A stretch of DNA of 64,000 nt from UBA12481 sp942493265 (GCA_942493265.1 OW818688.1:5315044-5379043), one strand, 5' to 3'. Shown: positions 7,027 through 15,975, counted from the first letter of the stretch. The notes: generated by a model from the letters alone, not told the origin. Program-made: numbers and translations.

Positions 7027-9501
7027 CTAATTCGACTTAATGACCTTGCGCGACTCCGTGCGGTCCCCAACCCGCAATCGGCATACATATACCCCGGGAC
7101 TCACTTTTAATCCGTTCTGGTTTGCACCGTTCCAGATAACCTCATATTCAGCAGGAACATATTCTCCATCGCATAAAACGGCAACCTTGCTTCCCCTGAG
7201 ATCGAAAATTTCCGCAACAACCGTTGATTTGTCAGGGACAATAATTTTGAAACGTGTTTCCTCAACAAAGGGATTCGGAAAGCTTTCCGACAATAATGCG
7301 GAGGTGGTAAGGTCGCGGGTGGAAATCCTTATTGTTGAATAGGATTCCCGGTTATTTTTATCCACTACCCGCACTTTAATCTCATATTCGGTATCCGGTT
7401 TCTGGGGCCGGCAAAACAACCATCCCGTTTCATCAAACTTTGTTTCCTCAGGGCACAGATACGGGTTGATCAGCAACGCATTGATCCCGGTTTCGCGTTC
7501 CGGATTAAAATCAGATATTCTTCGGAATTGCCGGCCGTCACCATTGGATACTCCAATATCCATGGTTGTTCCCGATGGGAACAGCACATCAGGCTTATCA
7601 TAAATATAATGAATCCTTCCGTCCGGATAGATTTCACAAACGATCTTTATCAGCTCACCCCCTTCGGCAGTAGGAACCATGGCCTTCCATGTGACAGCTA
7701 ACAATGTATCAGTTCCATATATACTGATGGAATTATCGCTCATGTAATAATCCAGGTCGGTACCAAATCCATTGATTTTTCTGACGGATCGAAACACGAG
7801 CCCCGAATCGATCACGTACGGATATCCGGATTCCTCATGATCAAACAGTATTTCAGCATCTTCTGTGATGGAGAAGTGGTCATATTCAATTCCGAAAAAC
7901 CTGAACTTGAATGGTAGGCTTATCCTGTTGACCGGATTGCCGAAATTTCCACTGTACAACAATTCTCCCTCCCGGTCGGGAACCGGCAATTTCCCAAATC
8001 CGATCTGATAATCAGGAACAAGTTCCCAGGCATAGGGACTCGCCGCACCTGAAACCTCCATCTGGAGAGAAACATAGTCTCCCGCTTTTGCAAAAAGTTT
8101 TGGGACCTCTTTTATTTCGATACGATTAAACCGCACGGGTCGCACCACACTTAAAAGGGTGCGGGAATTGTTGCGGACCGGAACCATAGTTTGCTCAGAT
8201 ACCGTTGAATCACGCGTATTAAATTGATTATAAACCATTAGCGACCTGACAACGCCTTCGTTGCCCCCCCCTGGATCCTTTTCATCAATAATCAGAAAGA
8301 TCCTGACCGGACCATCAGTTGTAATAAGATCAGTCAAGGGAGAAATATCCAGCCCGAGTTCAAACAGGGTGGTATCGGGTTTCTGATTACTGAACAAGGG
8401 ATATTGGGCACCCTGGTATCTGAACATTGGCAATTCCAGAATATGCTCAGGCTCTGTGGCATCAGGATCATTCGAAACTCCCGCCATTATCCGGATGTTA
8501 CCCCGGCAGCTGTGCGACAGGGAAGCCCGGATGGTTAAAATGGGTTCAGTGGTTTTGACAGCCTCCACAATATGTACCGACTTATTCCACAAACCACCCT
8601 CCTGTCCGCACCGCCCGAGCAGATGGTAGGGAACATAGGCAAATCCGCTGTCGCCCCACCCTTTACCCCACGTATTTGCAACGATCAGGGCGCCCTTTTC
8701 AAAATCCATCAGGTCAACGACATGGTCACCATTGATATCGACATTATTGGTGTATTCCCTATCATCATTCCGATCCAGCCGGATGGAATCGTTGTACCCG
8801 ACCACTGTCAGGGCATGACCCACATAAACGCCAAAGGTGGTAATATAGGAAGCTCCTTCATCATAGGAATTAACCGGCAGCCTGCCCAGGTTCATGCCAC
8901 CGCTGGCAATCTGAAAATTAGCCATTCCGCCAAATTTCGATCCGTCGAAATGATCAAACAGATATCTCTTTAATATCTGCAACCCTTCAGGGGTGCCCAC
9001 CGGCAACGACCAGTTTTTTGTCACGCGGTTTTGCATGGCACGGTAATAACGGTCGTAACCCGACATCCAGAACTTCAGATCGCTCTTGTTCGGATAATCA
9101 ACCTCATTGGGTGCTCCGCCAGCCTTAATAATCTCCCAGCTGTCGAAATAGCTGACCCCTTTTGTTGAATTTGAGCTGTTCAGAAAATTCCAGACATATA
9201 GCGGCAGGTAACGGTTTTCAGGCAAGCTGCCATCCGCCAGGCGCAAACGGTTTAATTCGTAGGTAAGAAGATATCCGATTGAGCTCGATTGATTGCAGCT
9301 CCAGCCGTACTGCTCGAATATATCAGGGAAATATTTGCTTTTCGCCAGGTTGACTTTTGCCGGGAGCTTAACGGAGGATTTCAGCCTGATAGCATCAGGG
9401 ACCGGATAAACCGGAAAATCCGGTCCCTCCGTCATAACCTGACCATTTGCAAGGGCTGCTGACAGCCAGAATCCCAATATGATAAGACTCCATCGCATCA
9501 T
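7027..9501 (-). CDS. T9SS-exported papain-fold (C1 peptidase family) protein with C-terminal sorting domain
   Basis: 824 aa from the ATG at 9501 (signal peptide MMRWSLIILGFWLSAALANG). A C1-like domain spans roughly residues 50-300: QYGWSCNQSSSIGYLLTYE (Cys69), GHALTVVGYND (His229) and ANTWGKGWGDSGF (Asn276). His and Asn of the triad are present, but aligning the helix after the motif puts Ser72 where papain has its catalytic Cys. An EF-hand-like loop DINGDHVVDLMD lies between His and Asn. A long beta-sandwich region follows. The last ~85 residues (SESFPNPFVEETRF ... SPGVYVCRLRVGDRTESRKVIKSN) are a type A T9SS sorting domain, so the protein is predicted to be surface-anchored or secreted. Activity is uncertain. 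Confidence 0.85.
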   Translation of the reverse strand: MMRWSLIILGFWLSAALANGQVMTEGPDFPVYPVPDAIRLKSSVKLPAKVNLAKSKYFPDIFEQYGWSCNQSSSIGYLLTYELNRLRLADGSLPENRYLPLYVWNFLNSSNSTKGVSYFDSWEIIKAGGAPNEVDYPNKSDLKFWMSGYDRYYRAMQNRVTKNWSLPVGTPEGLQILKRYLFDHFDGSKFGGMANFQIASGGMNLGRLPVNSYDEGASYITTFGVYVGHALTVVGYNDSIRLDRNDDREYTNNVDINGDHVVDLMDFEKGALIVANTWGKGWGDSGFAYVPYHLLGRCGQEGGLWNKSVHIVEAVKTTEPILTIRASLSHSCRGNIRIMAGVSNDPDATEPEHILELPMFRYQGAQYPLFSNQKPDTTLFELGLDISPLTDLITTDGPVRIFLIIDEKDPGGGNEGVVRSLMVYNQFNTRDSTVSEQTMVPVRNNSRTLLSVVRPVRFNRIEIKEVPKLFAKAGDYVSLQMEVSGAASPYAWELVPDYQIGFGKLPVPDREGELLYSGNFGNPVNRISLPFKFRFFGIEYDHFSITEDAEILFDHEESGYPYVIDSGLVFRSVRKINGFGTDLDYYMSDNSISIYGTDTLLAVTWKAMVPTAEGGELIKIVCEIYPDGRIHYIYDKPDVLFPSGTTMDIGVSNGDGRQFRRISDFNPERETGINALLINPYLCPEETKFDETGWLFCRPQKPDTEYEIKVRVVDKNNRESYSTIRISTRDLTTSALLSESFPNPFVEETRFKIIVPDKSTVVAEIFDLRGSKVAVLCDGEYVPAEYEVIWNGANQNGLKVSPGVYVCRLRVGDRTESRKVIKSN

Positions 9502-9657
9502 TCGAAATTTTAGGCAAATTAGTGACATATTTCGATATATCGATAGCAGAGGTGAAGAATGGGTACGCGGATACGCAGGGAGGCATGTAGAACGTAAAGA
9601 GAGTAAAGAAGGTGAAGAGAGTTAAGGAGGTGAGGAGGTGAGGAGGTGAGGGGGATC

Positions 9658-9682
9658 GTAGGGGCGACCTGCGGTCGCCCAC
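9658..9682. repeat. Dispersed 25-bp palindromic repeat, copy 1
   Basis: The core GGGCGACC-TGC-GGTCGCCC is a perfect 8-bp inverted repeat with a 3-base loop. The whole 25-bp sequence, from GTAGG to CCCAC, recurs identically at 25961-25985, 16 kb away. It looks like a REP-type intergenic palindrome; no T-tract follows on either side. Confidence 0.8.
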
Positions 9683-9784
9683 AAAATTTCACAAGGGGAA
9701 AAAATGAAATTGGCAAACCCCTGCGGTCGCCCACAAAATTTCACAAGGGGAAAAAATGAAATTGGCAAACCCCTGCGGTCGCCC
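9668..9784. repeat. 52-bp tandem direct repeat (two copies plus a partial third)
   Basis: The unit starts CCTGCGGTCGCCC at 9668, again at 9720 and again at 9772, so the period is 52 bp. The first two copies are essentially identical and contain an ACAAAATTTCACAAGG segment; the third stops after about 13 bases. The repeat includes the right half of the adjacent 25-bp palindrome, so it probably grew by duplication of it. No protein frame of note. Confidence 0.8.
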
Positions 9785-9844
9785 GGAAAATTCCGATTAA
9801 GGTTGGTTGTGTAAGATTTAAAAAATCCTCTGTGATAAAGAAAT

Positions 9845-11830
9845 TTATCTGGCAAGGCTATCAACGGTCATCTTGTTATCAAGCAGCCGGTTATTGTATT
9901 GCTGGATGAAAGCCTGCATTTTCAGCTCCATTTTTCGCTCGAGTTCAGGATACTGGCCGTTCAGATTTTGAGATAACAGGGTATCGGTTTTCATATTATA
10001 GAAACCTGTTTCAACCAATCCGTTGTACAAAAACAGATAATCGCCCATCACCAGCTGATACGTATTTGATGTATACGTCACCACAAATGGCTCCTCCCTG
10101 ACATCAAAAAGATTGCGTCCGAATGCTAAAAACGGCTTGTCGTAATTGAGAAGACCAAGAATTGACGGCATGATATCGATCTGCTGGGCAAGTTCATTGA
10201 CCTTCTTCTTAAGACTGCCATCAGGCTTATAGAAAACAACCGGAACCCTGAAAGCTCCGATATTGGTTTTATACTCCAGATAAACAGACTGGCTGGTATG
10301 GTCGCCCGTGATCACAAATAGAGTATTATCATACCAGGGCATGCGGGAGGCAGTTTGAAAGAACTTCCTGAGTGCATCATCGGTATAATTGATGCATTGG
10401 TGGATCGGCATCGGACCCTGCTTATATTTTCCTTTATATTTTTCGGGTACAACGAATGGATGATGAGAGGAAACAGAAAAGATGGCGGTGCAGAAGGGTT
10501 GTTTGAACTCATTCATTTTACCGGCATAAAATTGAAAGAACTCTTCATCCCATACCCCCCATGAACCATCAAAATCACCTTTATTGGGGTATTCATCCAT
10601 CCCATAGTAATCCTGGAATCCGGCAGCATTGGCAAATGCCTCAAAGCCCATTGAACCATTTGGAGCGCCATGAAAATAAGCCGTATAGTAACCCTCCTGA
10701 TTGAGTATGTTGGCAATACTGGTAATCTTGTTGGCAGAATAGGAGGTCAGCAGAAAAGGCTCAACCATCATGGGAATGCTGGCCAGTACCGATGGCATGG
10801 CATCGATGGACTTGCGCCCGTTGCTGAAGGATTCCTTGTACATCAGGCCATTGCTGATTATCGAATCGAGGAAAGGGGTATAACCTTCATATTTTCCTCC
10901 ATCCAGATGGCTTCCGTAACTTCTGGTGTACTCGCACCCGAAACTTTCCAGGATGAGAATAACCACATTTTGCTTTTGGAACGGTGCCTTCACCTCCGGA
11001 ACATGAATGGGGTTAAAAACCTCATTGAGCTCCTCCTCTGTGCCAAAATAATCCCCTCTCTCGAGGGTTTGTTTACTGATTGTCCGGTATATGGCAAAAG
11101 GAGTGTTCAGAACAATATTGGCCTCGAGGGGTTCATTAATGTATTTCCCGGCATTGCTCAAAGTAATCGGTCGGGTACTGTGACGCAAACCGCCCCTTAG
11201 TCCGCCGACGATCAAAACGCCGAAAAACACAAACAACAGGGACTGCCTGATAAGTGGAATGAGCTTGGGAGGCTGACCCTTAGCCGTTCCTGATTTTGTA
11301 ATGTGGGTGGGTCCGTAGGTGAAATAAAGAATTGCCAGCAGGGCTATCCAGATGGCAACCACATACCAGTACCCGACAATAAACTTCGGCATCAGTGCCC
11401 CCAGGTTGGATTCATGCTTAAATTCACTGAAAATGGAGGCTGTAGTCCGACGAAATGCAAACTGGAAGTATATAAAATCGCCACAGTTAGCAAGCAGGGC
11501 CAATCCGTTGGCTATCAAATAAAAATACTTCATCGCTGTCTGAAACACCAGCTCATACCGGAATGAGAAAGGGATCAGAAATAGGAATATGTACAGGAGG
11601 TTGGTATACAGTACGGCAGTAGTATCGAAAATGATACCCCCGCTCATCAGTTTCAGCATCCCCTCAAAGGTTGTATTCGGAAAATAACCCCGATTGATCA
11701 GATAGAAAGCAACCCTGGATACCGAAAAAAGAGCCATTACAATGAAGAAGCGCCAGATCAGTAATAAATACAGATTCCTCTGAAGCTCTATATCATAAAA
11801 ATATTTTTTCGGAAACTTTGGCACGTTCAC
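9845..11830 (-). CDS. LTA synthase-family membrane phosphotransferase (sulfatase fold)
   Basis: 661 aa. Four to five transmembrane helices occupy residues 20-215 (e.g. 22-42, 75-95, 150-170, 195-215), followed by an extracytoplasmic sulfatase/alkaline-phosphatase-fold domain. Metal and nucleophile motifs are VVILILESFGCEY (Glu296), SFSNGRKSIDAMPS (Ser341 in the place of the LtaS nucleophilic Thr) and FVITGDHTSQ near residue 500. Related proteins transfer phosphoglycerol or phosphoethanolamine to envelope glycans or lipids; Bacteroidetes do not make classical lipoteichoic acid, so the substrate is unknown. A good TTTG/TAATTTTG promoter precedes it. Confidence 0.88.
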   Translation of the reverse strand: MNVPKFPKKYFYDIELQRNLYLLLIWRFFIVMALFSVSRVAFYLINRGYFPNTTFEGMLKLMSGGIIFDTTAVLYTNLLYIFLFLIPFSFRYELVFQTAMKYFYLIANGLALLANCGDFIYFQFAFRRTTASIFSEFKHESNLGALMPKFIVGYWYVVAIWIALLAILYFTYGPTHITKSGTAKGQPPKLIPLIRQSLLFVFFGVLIVGGLRGGLRHSTRPITLSNAGKYINEPLEANIVLNTPFAIYRTISKQTLERGDYFGTEEELNEVFNPIHVPEVKAPFQKQNVVILILESFGCEYTRSYGSHLDGGKYEGYTPFLDSIISNGLMYKESFSNGRKSIDAMPSVLASIPMMVEPFLLTSYSANKITSIANILNQEGYYTAYFHGAPNGSMGFEAFANAAGFQDYYGMDEYPNKGDFDGSWGVWDEEFFQFYAGKMNEFKQPFCTAIFSVSSHHPFVVPEKYKGKYKQGPMPIHQCINYTDDALRKFFQTASRMPWYDNTLFVITGDHTSQSVYLEYKTNIGAFRVPVVFYKPDGSLKKKVNELAQQIDIMPSILGLLNYDKPFLAFGRNLFDVREEPFVVTYTSNTYQLVMGDYLFLYNGLVETGFYNMKTDTLLSQNLNGQYPELERKMELKMQAFIQQYNNRLLDNKMTVDSLAR

Positions 11831-11843
11831 TTGATTTGGGTTG

Positions 11844-11876
11844 CAAAATTATTCAAAAAACGGATTGAATCACAAA
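11844..11876 (-). promoter_or_regulatory. Bacteroidetes-type promoter of the LTA-synthase-like gene
   Basis: On the minus strand, TTTG (11876-11873) lies 21 bases before TAATTTTG (11851-11844), matching the -33 TTTG and -7 TAnnTTTG consensus of Bacteroidetes. The ATG is at 11830, implying a leader of only about 8 nt. Confidence 0.6.
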
Positions 11877-11940
11877 TACATTGTGTTTTAGCACGTCCTT
11901 TCGACGCACGGAAGATTGGATTGTTACAGATAAACCAAAA

Positions 11941-11980
11941 AAAAACCGACAACGCTGAACTCAGGGTTGTCGGTTTTTTT
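11941..11980 (-). terminator. Intrinsic terminator downstream of tRNA-Phe
   Basis: Arms AAAAACCGACAAC (11941-11953) and GTTGTCGGTTTTT are perfectly complementary around a 12-base loop, with T-runs on both strands. It starts right at the tRNA-Phe 3' end on the minus strand. Confidence 0.85.
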
Positions 11981-11981
11981 G

Positions 11982-12054
11982 TGGTGCCACTCGGATTTGA
12001 ACCAAGGACTCACGGATTTTCAGTCCGTTGCTCTACCAGCTGAGCTATGGCACC
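11982..12054 (-). tRNA. tRNA-Phe (GAA)
   Basis: The reverse complement folds as a 73-nt cloverleaf: acceptor GGTGCCA paired with TGGCACC, D arm TAGCTCAGCTGGTAGAGCA, anticodon loop CTGAAAA giving GAA, and T loop GGTTCAAATCC, with discriminator A. CCA is not encoded. Confidence 0.95.
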
Positions 12055-12139
12055 ATTTCAATTGGGCAGCAAATGTAAAGTAAATTTTGTTTATGATCAA
12101 TATCTCCATGAAAAAACTAACCGCTTATAGCCTATTTTA

Positions 12140-12147
12140 TATCTTTG
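12140..12147 (+). promoter_or_regulatory. Putative -7 box for the M16 peptidase gene
   Basis: TATCTTTG matches TAnnTTTG and ends 21 bases before the ATG at 12169. No good TTTG at -33 is visible, so support is partial. Confidence 0.4.
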
Positions 12148-12168
12148 CCACCCTATTAATAAGCTGGA

Positions 12169-13389
12169 ATGGAGTATTTTATTCATACCCTGAAAAATGG
12201 AATCCGTTTGGTTCATATGCCTGCCGACAATGAAGTCGCCTATTGCGGGCTCTTGCTGAATACCGGCTCGAGGGACGAGTTGGAGCATGAGCATGGGATG
12301 GCCCATTTCATTGAACATGTGATATTTAAAGGCACCACACATCGCAAGGCTTACCATATTTTATGCCGTTTGGACGATGTTGGGGGCGAAATAAATGCCT
12401 ATACCACAAAAGAGGAAACAGCCTTCTATGCCGGCTTTCTGGCCCAGCATTATGACCGGGCAGTCGAACTTCTATCAGATATTATCTTTCATTCTACCTT
12501 TCCTGCCAATGAACTTGAAAAAGAGAGGGAAGTAATTGCAGATGAGATCAATTCATATAAAGACAACCCATCTGACCAGATTTTCGATGATTTTGAGGAG
12601 CAGATTTATCCCTGGCATCCCATCGGAAGAAATATCATGGGAACCCCGGAAACCCTGCAGACTTTCGACGAAAAAGCCATCCGGCTGTTTATGAACCGCA
12701 CCTATGATACAGATGAGATGGTTATCTGCTCGGTTGGTAAAATCGCTTTCCCCCGGCTGATCAAAATGATTGAAAAATATTTTGGCGATGTTCCTTCCAG
12801 GCCCCGAAAAATCGAGCGTGCACCGATCCTCAGCTACCTGCCTACCACTGCCATCCGGCAGCTGAATACCTTTCAGGCACATTGCGTGATTGGTACCACC
12901 GCTTATCACGCTATGGAACCGAGGCGGATGAACCTGATCCTGCTCAACAACCTGCTTGGCGGACAGGGCCTTAACTCCAGGCTGAACATGTCGCTGCGCG
13001 AAAAGCATGGATATGCCTATAACGTTGAATCCACCTATACGCCTTACATCGATACCGGCGTGCTGACTATCTATTTCGGCACTGATCCGGAAAAACTCGA
13101 CAAAAGTATTGTTCTGGTTCATAAGGAACTCGAAAGACTTAGAACCCAAAAGCTTGGCACGCTTCAGCTCAGGCGGGCTAAAAATCAGATATTAGGGCAA
13201 GTGGCTATGTCGACCGACAATAAGGAGAGCCTGCTGTTCACGCTGGGAAAAAGCATCATGCTTTTCAACCGTTTTGACTCCATGGAAACGATTGCAAAAA
13301 AAATTGAAGAAATCACTGCTGACCAGCTGATTGAAACTGCAAACGAGATTCTTGCGACCGATAAACTGTCGATGCTGATATTCAAATGA
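12169..13389 (+). CDS. M16-family zinc metallopeptidase (pitrilysin/processing-protease type)
   Basis: 406 aa, the usual length of single-chain bacterial M16B peptidases. The inverted zinc motif HFIEH (His46, Glu49, His50) is followed 76 residues later by the third ligand Glu126 in EREVIADEI. The C-terminal homologous half carries GGQGLNSRLNMSLREKHGYAYNV, which shapes the substrate cleft. There is no signal peptide, so it is probably cytosolic, degrading short peptides. It overlaps the O-methyltransferase start by 4 bp (ATGA), so the two form an operon. Confidence 0.95.
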   Translation: MEYFIHTLKNGIRLVHMPADNEVAYCGLLLNTGSRDELEHEHGMAHFIEHVIFKGTTHRKAYHILCRLDDVGGEINAYTTKEETAFYAGFLAQHYDRAVELLSDIIFHSTFPANELEKEREVIADEINSYKDNPSDQIFDDFEEQIYPWHPIGRNIMGTPETLQTFDEKAIRLFMNRTYDTDEMVICSVGKIAFPRLIKMIEKYFGDVPSRPRKIERAPILSYLPTTAIRQLNTFQAHCVIGTTAYHAMEPRRMNLILLNNLLGGQGLNSRLNMSLREKHGYAYNVESTYTPYIDTGVLTIYFGTDPEKLDKSIVLVHKELERLRTQKLGTLQLRRAKNQILGQVAMSTDNKESLLFTLGKSIMLFNRFDSMETIAKKIEEITADQLIETANEILATDKLSMLIFK

Positions 13390-14051
13390 GCAATTTCTTT
13401 AAACATAAGGGCATCACTCATCCAAAGCTGGACCGATACGTTTTCGAGCATACCACTCCGGAAAATCCGCTATTGAGCAGGCTGTTCCGTGACACTTATG
13501 TGAAAATCCATCACCCGCGCCGGACTTCCGATCACCTGACCGGAAAGTTCCTTGAAATGATCTGCCGGATGATTCAACCCGGTAATGTTTTGGAGATCGG
13601 CACTTTCACCGGATACGGAGCCCTCGCAATGGTGGCGGGGATGCCACCCGGATCGCAATTGCATACCATCGAGATCAACGACGAAATGGAGCCATTCATA
13701 TCAGGATGGGTTAAGGAATCTCCTCACAGCGATAAAATCCATCTTCATATCGGGAATGCCCTGAGCATAATCCCTAGCCTCGACATCAGTTTCGATCTGG
13801 TATTTATTGATGGGGAAAAGAATCAATACATTGATTACTACGAATGTGCAATGGCGAAAACCCGCCCGGGCGGATTTCTGATTGCCGACAACACTTTATG
13901 GAGCGGAAAAGTACTGGATTCTGAAATCCCGGAAAGCGATCATTTTACCCGCGGCGTGATGCAGTTCAACGATCATGTTCAGGCAGATGAACGGGTTGAA
14001 AACCTGTTACTGCCGGTTTTCGACGGAATGATGATTATCCGGAAAATCTGA
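13386..14051 (+). CDS. O-methyltransferase family 3 (SAM-dependent, CCoAOMT-like)
   Basis: 221 aa. The SAM-binding motif I is NVLEIGTFTGYGALAM (about residues 66-81), followed by HTIEIND (motif II), DLVFIDGEKNQYIDYYE with metal-ligand Asp and GGFLIADNTLWSGKV. These are hallmarks of the small Mg2+-dependent catechol/caffeoyl-CoA-like O-methyltransferases found widely in bacteria; the natural substrate is unknown. Translation is coupled to the M16 peptidase gene by a 4-bp overlap. It converges with the GNAT gene, with no gap between stops. Confidence 0.92.
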   Translation: MSNFFKHKGITHPKLDRYVFEHTTPENPLLSRLFRDTYVKIHHPRRTSDHLTGKFLEMICRMIQPGNVLEIGTFTGYGALAMVAGMPPGSQLHTIEINDEMEPFISGWVKESPHSDKIHLHIGNALSIIPSLDISFDLVFIDGEKNQYIDYYECAMAKTRPGGFLIADNTLWSGKVLDSEIPESDHFTRGVMQFNDHVQADERVENLLLPVFDGMMIIRKI

Positions 14052-14501
14052 TCATTTCATAAATTCATAGAACCGGTAGTGGTTCCCATCCATTCCGATG
14101 GTTTCATAAACTTTCTGGGCATTCAGATTGGTCAGGTCAACATACAGCCGGATTCCCCCAACCGTATCATCGCCGTTAATCCTTTCGAGCAGCCAGGCAT
14201 ACATCTGCCTGAAGACCCCCTGCCGCCGGTAACCGTATATCACATACAGCGACTGAATCCACCAAACCGTACGGGCCCGCCAGTCGGACCACTCATAGGT
14301 GATCATCAGGCTTCCCACCATTTGGCCATTCTCTTTGGCCACCAGGTAAAATCCTTTGGTCGGGTCAGCAAATACCATGCTCACACCCCTGAAAACGGTA
14401 TCCGGATTCAGATTAATGGCTTCCGTTTCAAGCGCCATGGCAATCTGAAAATCTGCTATTACCTGTATATCAGATTCTTCTGCTTTTGATATGATTAACA
14501 T
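14052..14501 (-). CDS. GNAT family N-acetyltransferase
   Basis: 149 aa. The acetyl-CoA binding region is QSLYVIYGYRRQGVFRQMYAW (about 87-107), with the preceding strands GFYLVAKENGQMVGSLMI typical of the fold; the C-terminal VYETIGMDGNHYRFYEF closes it. The ATG at 14501 overlaps the CPBP gene stop by 7 bp; a GTG at 14516 is an alternative start. The acceptor substrate cannot be told. It is cotranscribed with the CPBP protease and cyclophilin genes. Confidence 0.88.
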   Translation of the reverse strand: MLIISKAEESDIQVIADFQIAMALETEAINLNPDTVFRGVSMVFADPTKGFYLVAKENGQMVGSLMITYEWSDWRARTVWWIQSLYVIYGYRRQGVFRQMYAWLLERINGDDTVGGIRLYVDLTNLNAQKVYETIGMDGNHYRFYEFMK

Positions 14502-15391
14502 TCCGTTTTCCTCCACATGGGTTTGACATAGCTTTTATCGATGATACTCTTCCTGATCAGATAAACCCCGAAAATCACAAAAACGATTACCGTGATAACG
14601 GATGCTTCCGGCCCGAAGGCTCCGCCGGTTAGCCAGTCGGGACCGGGAAACCGGGCCGAGAGGAGTCCGCCGGGCTCCCCGCCCGATACCGGTGCCCCGT
14701 AAATTCCACCAAGCGTAAAGTTCCAGCCGATATGCAAACCGATGGGAATCCAGAGCTGGCGGGTGATCACATATAGCATGGCCAATATGACTCCGGCAGT
14801 CAACGCAATGGAAACCGAACTGAATACGGTAGCATTCGGATTCCAAATATGCATGAACCCAAAGATGAATGCCGACAAAACGATCGACCACCAGGTGCCG
14901 ATCCCTTCCTCTGCAATCCGGAATATTATACCGCGACTCAAAATCTCCTCCACAATACCAGCCTGTACCGACATAATCACAAAGGGCGCCATGGCAGAAA
15001 TGGTATTAAACCCGGAAACCTTATAACCGCCGAACAACCACATAACCAACATAATCAGCGAAATAAAACCAAATCCAAGCAACAGCCCATAGGTCGTCTG
15101 ACGAAGGGATTTCGTAAGATCCAGCTCATTAACCCTTCGGCCCTCAACGGTAGCACAGTAGAGCATATAGCCCAGCCAGGCAAAACTGCATGTCAGAATC
15201 ATCTGAATTACTGTACCGAGGTCCTCCATTCCGGAAGGGATCAGGCCCCGGCGAATCCAGGCACCCAGTGCAAGTGCCAAACCTGTGAAAGCAATCAGAA
15301 AAACCAGTGCGATAACCAGGCGCGTCAAAGGAAATCGCATGATCTTCATTCCTCGTTCCGACATGCGGATCGCCAGCGGGTGATTATCCAT
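14495..15391 (-). CDS. CPBP family intramembrane glutamic/metalloprotease (CAAX/Abi type)
   Basis: 298 aa with about seven transmembrane helices. The three conserved CPBP motifs are visible: VEEILSRG (Glu148-Glu149-x3-Arg153), FGFMH (His181) and GLHIGWN (His220, Asn224). The family includes Rce1-like CAAX proteases and bacteriocin-immunity-type proteins; the target here is unknown. The ATG at 15391 shares one base with the stop of the cyclophilin gene (TAATG), so translation is probably coupled. Confidence 0.92.
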   Translation of the reverse strand: MDNHPLAIRMSERGMKIMRFPLTRLVIALVFLIAFTGLALALGAWIRRGLIPSGMEDLGTVIQMILTCSFAWLGYMLYCATVEGRRVNELDLTKSLRQTTYGLLLGFGFISLIMLVMWLFGGYKVSGFNTISAMAPFVIMSVQAGIVEEILSRGIIFRIAEEGIGTWWSIVLSAFIFGFMHIWNPNATVFSSVSIALTAGVILAMLYVITRQLWIPIGLHIGWNFTLGGIYGAPVSGGEPGGLLSARFPGPDWLTGGAFGPEASVITVIVFVIFGVYLIRKSIIDKSYVKPMWRKTEC

Positions 15392-15975
15392 TATTTTACT
15401 ATTATCTTATGAATACGTACCGGAGGATCAATCTTCTGCCCTGCGGCTGAGCCCCTCCAGATTTCCTGTGCCAGTGATTTCCCTTCGATCACCTTACCGA
15501 ATGCCGCAAATCCCTGTCCATCCGGATTCCTCCTTCCCCCAAAATCGAGTTCCGGCTGATCGCCAATACAGATAAAGAATTCAGTCCTGGCTGATCCGGG
15601 TGTGCTGCGGGCCATGGATACCACCCCGTCGAGGTGCCTGATTCCGGTCACCGTGGTGGTTTCATGGTCAATGGGTTTAATATCCGGGATATTGTCCTTT
15701 CCCTGGGTTCCTCCCTGTAAAACATCAATTTTAACCGGATTGGCATCATTGGTACTCCTGACTGTCCGATAGAAACTTCCGCCATCAAGCACCTGATCTT
15801 TAACTAATTTCAGAAAGTTTCCAGCTGTTACCGGAGCTTTATCCAGATATAGTTCAATAGAAATATTTCCTTTCGGGGTTTGAATCTCAACTATTGGATT
15901 TTTCTTTTGACAGGAAACAGCCAAAAAGGGAACCAAAACCAGAAAACAAAGGAAAGTTCTTAAAAATCTGCTCAT
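15391..15975 (-). CDS. Cyclophilin-type peptidyl-prolyl cis-trans isomerase, lipoprotein
   Basis: 194 aa, started at the ATG at 15975 because the signal peptide begins there and ends in a lipobox LAVSC (Cys about 22). The mature part is a cyclophilin: PKGNISIELYLDKAPVTAGNF, GGSFYRTVRS, a long loop, VSMARSTPGSARTEFFICIGD (containing the active-site Arg and Phe positions) and FAAFGKVIEG. It should act on periplasmic or outer-membrane proteins while lipid-anchored. First gene of the operon with CPBP and GNAT; a TATTTTTG box lies upstream. Confidence 0.93.
   Translation of the reverse strand: MSRFLRTFLCFLVLVPFLAVSCQKKNPIVEIQTPKGNISIELYLDKAPVTAGNFLKLVKDQVLDGGSFYRTVRSTNDANPVKIDVLQGGTQGKDNIPDIKPIDHETTTVTGIRHLDGVVSMARSTPGSARTEFFICIGDQPELDFGGRRNPDGQGFAAFGKVIEGKSLAQEIWRGSAAGQKIDPPVRIHKIIVK

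Larger units (their letters stand above)
9502..9844. other. Gene-free gap with low-complexity and tandem repeats
   Basis: No credible coding frame lies between the papain-fold gene and the LTA-synthase-like gene. From about 9540 to 9655 the + strand is purine-rich with short AGGAGGTG and GTAAAGA/GTGAAGA units. From 9658 to about 9784 there is a palindrome and a 52-bp tandem repeat, listed separately. Confidence 0.7.

Noticed and set aside
9668..9784. Possible short CRISPR array
   Set aside because: The 52-bp units are contiguous near-identical copies with no unique spacers between them, so this is a tandem duplication.
10670..11200. 176-codon + strand frame opposite the LTA-synthase-like gene
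   Set aside because: Shadow of the minus-strand gene, whose catalytic motifs are clear in this same stretch.
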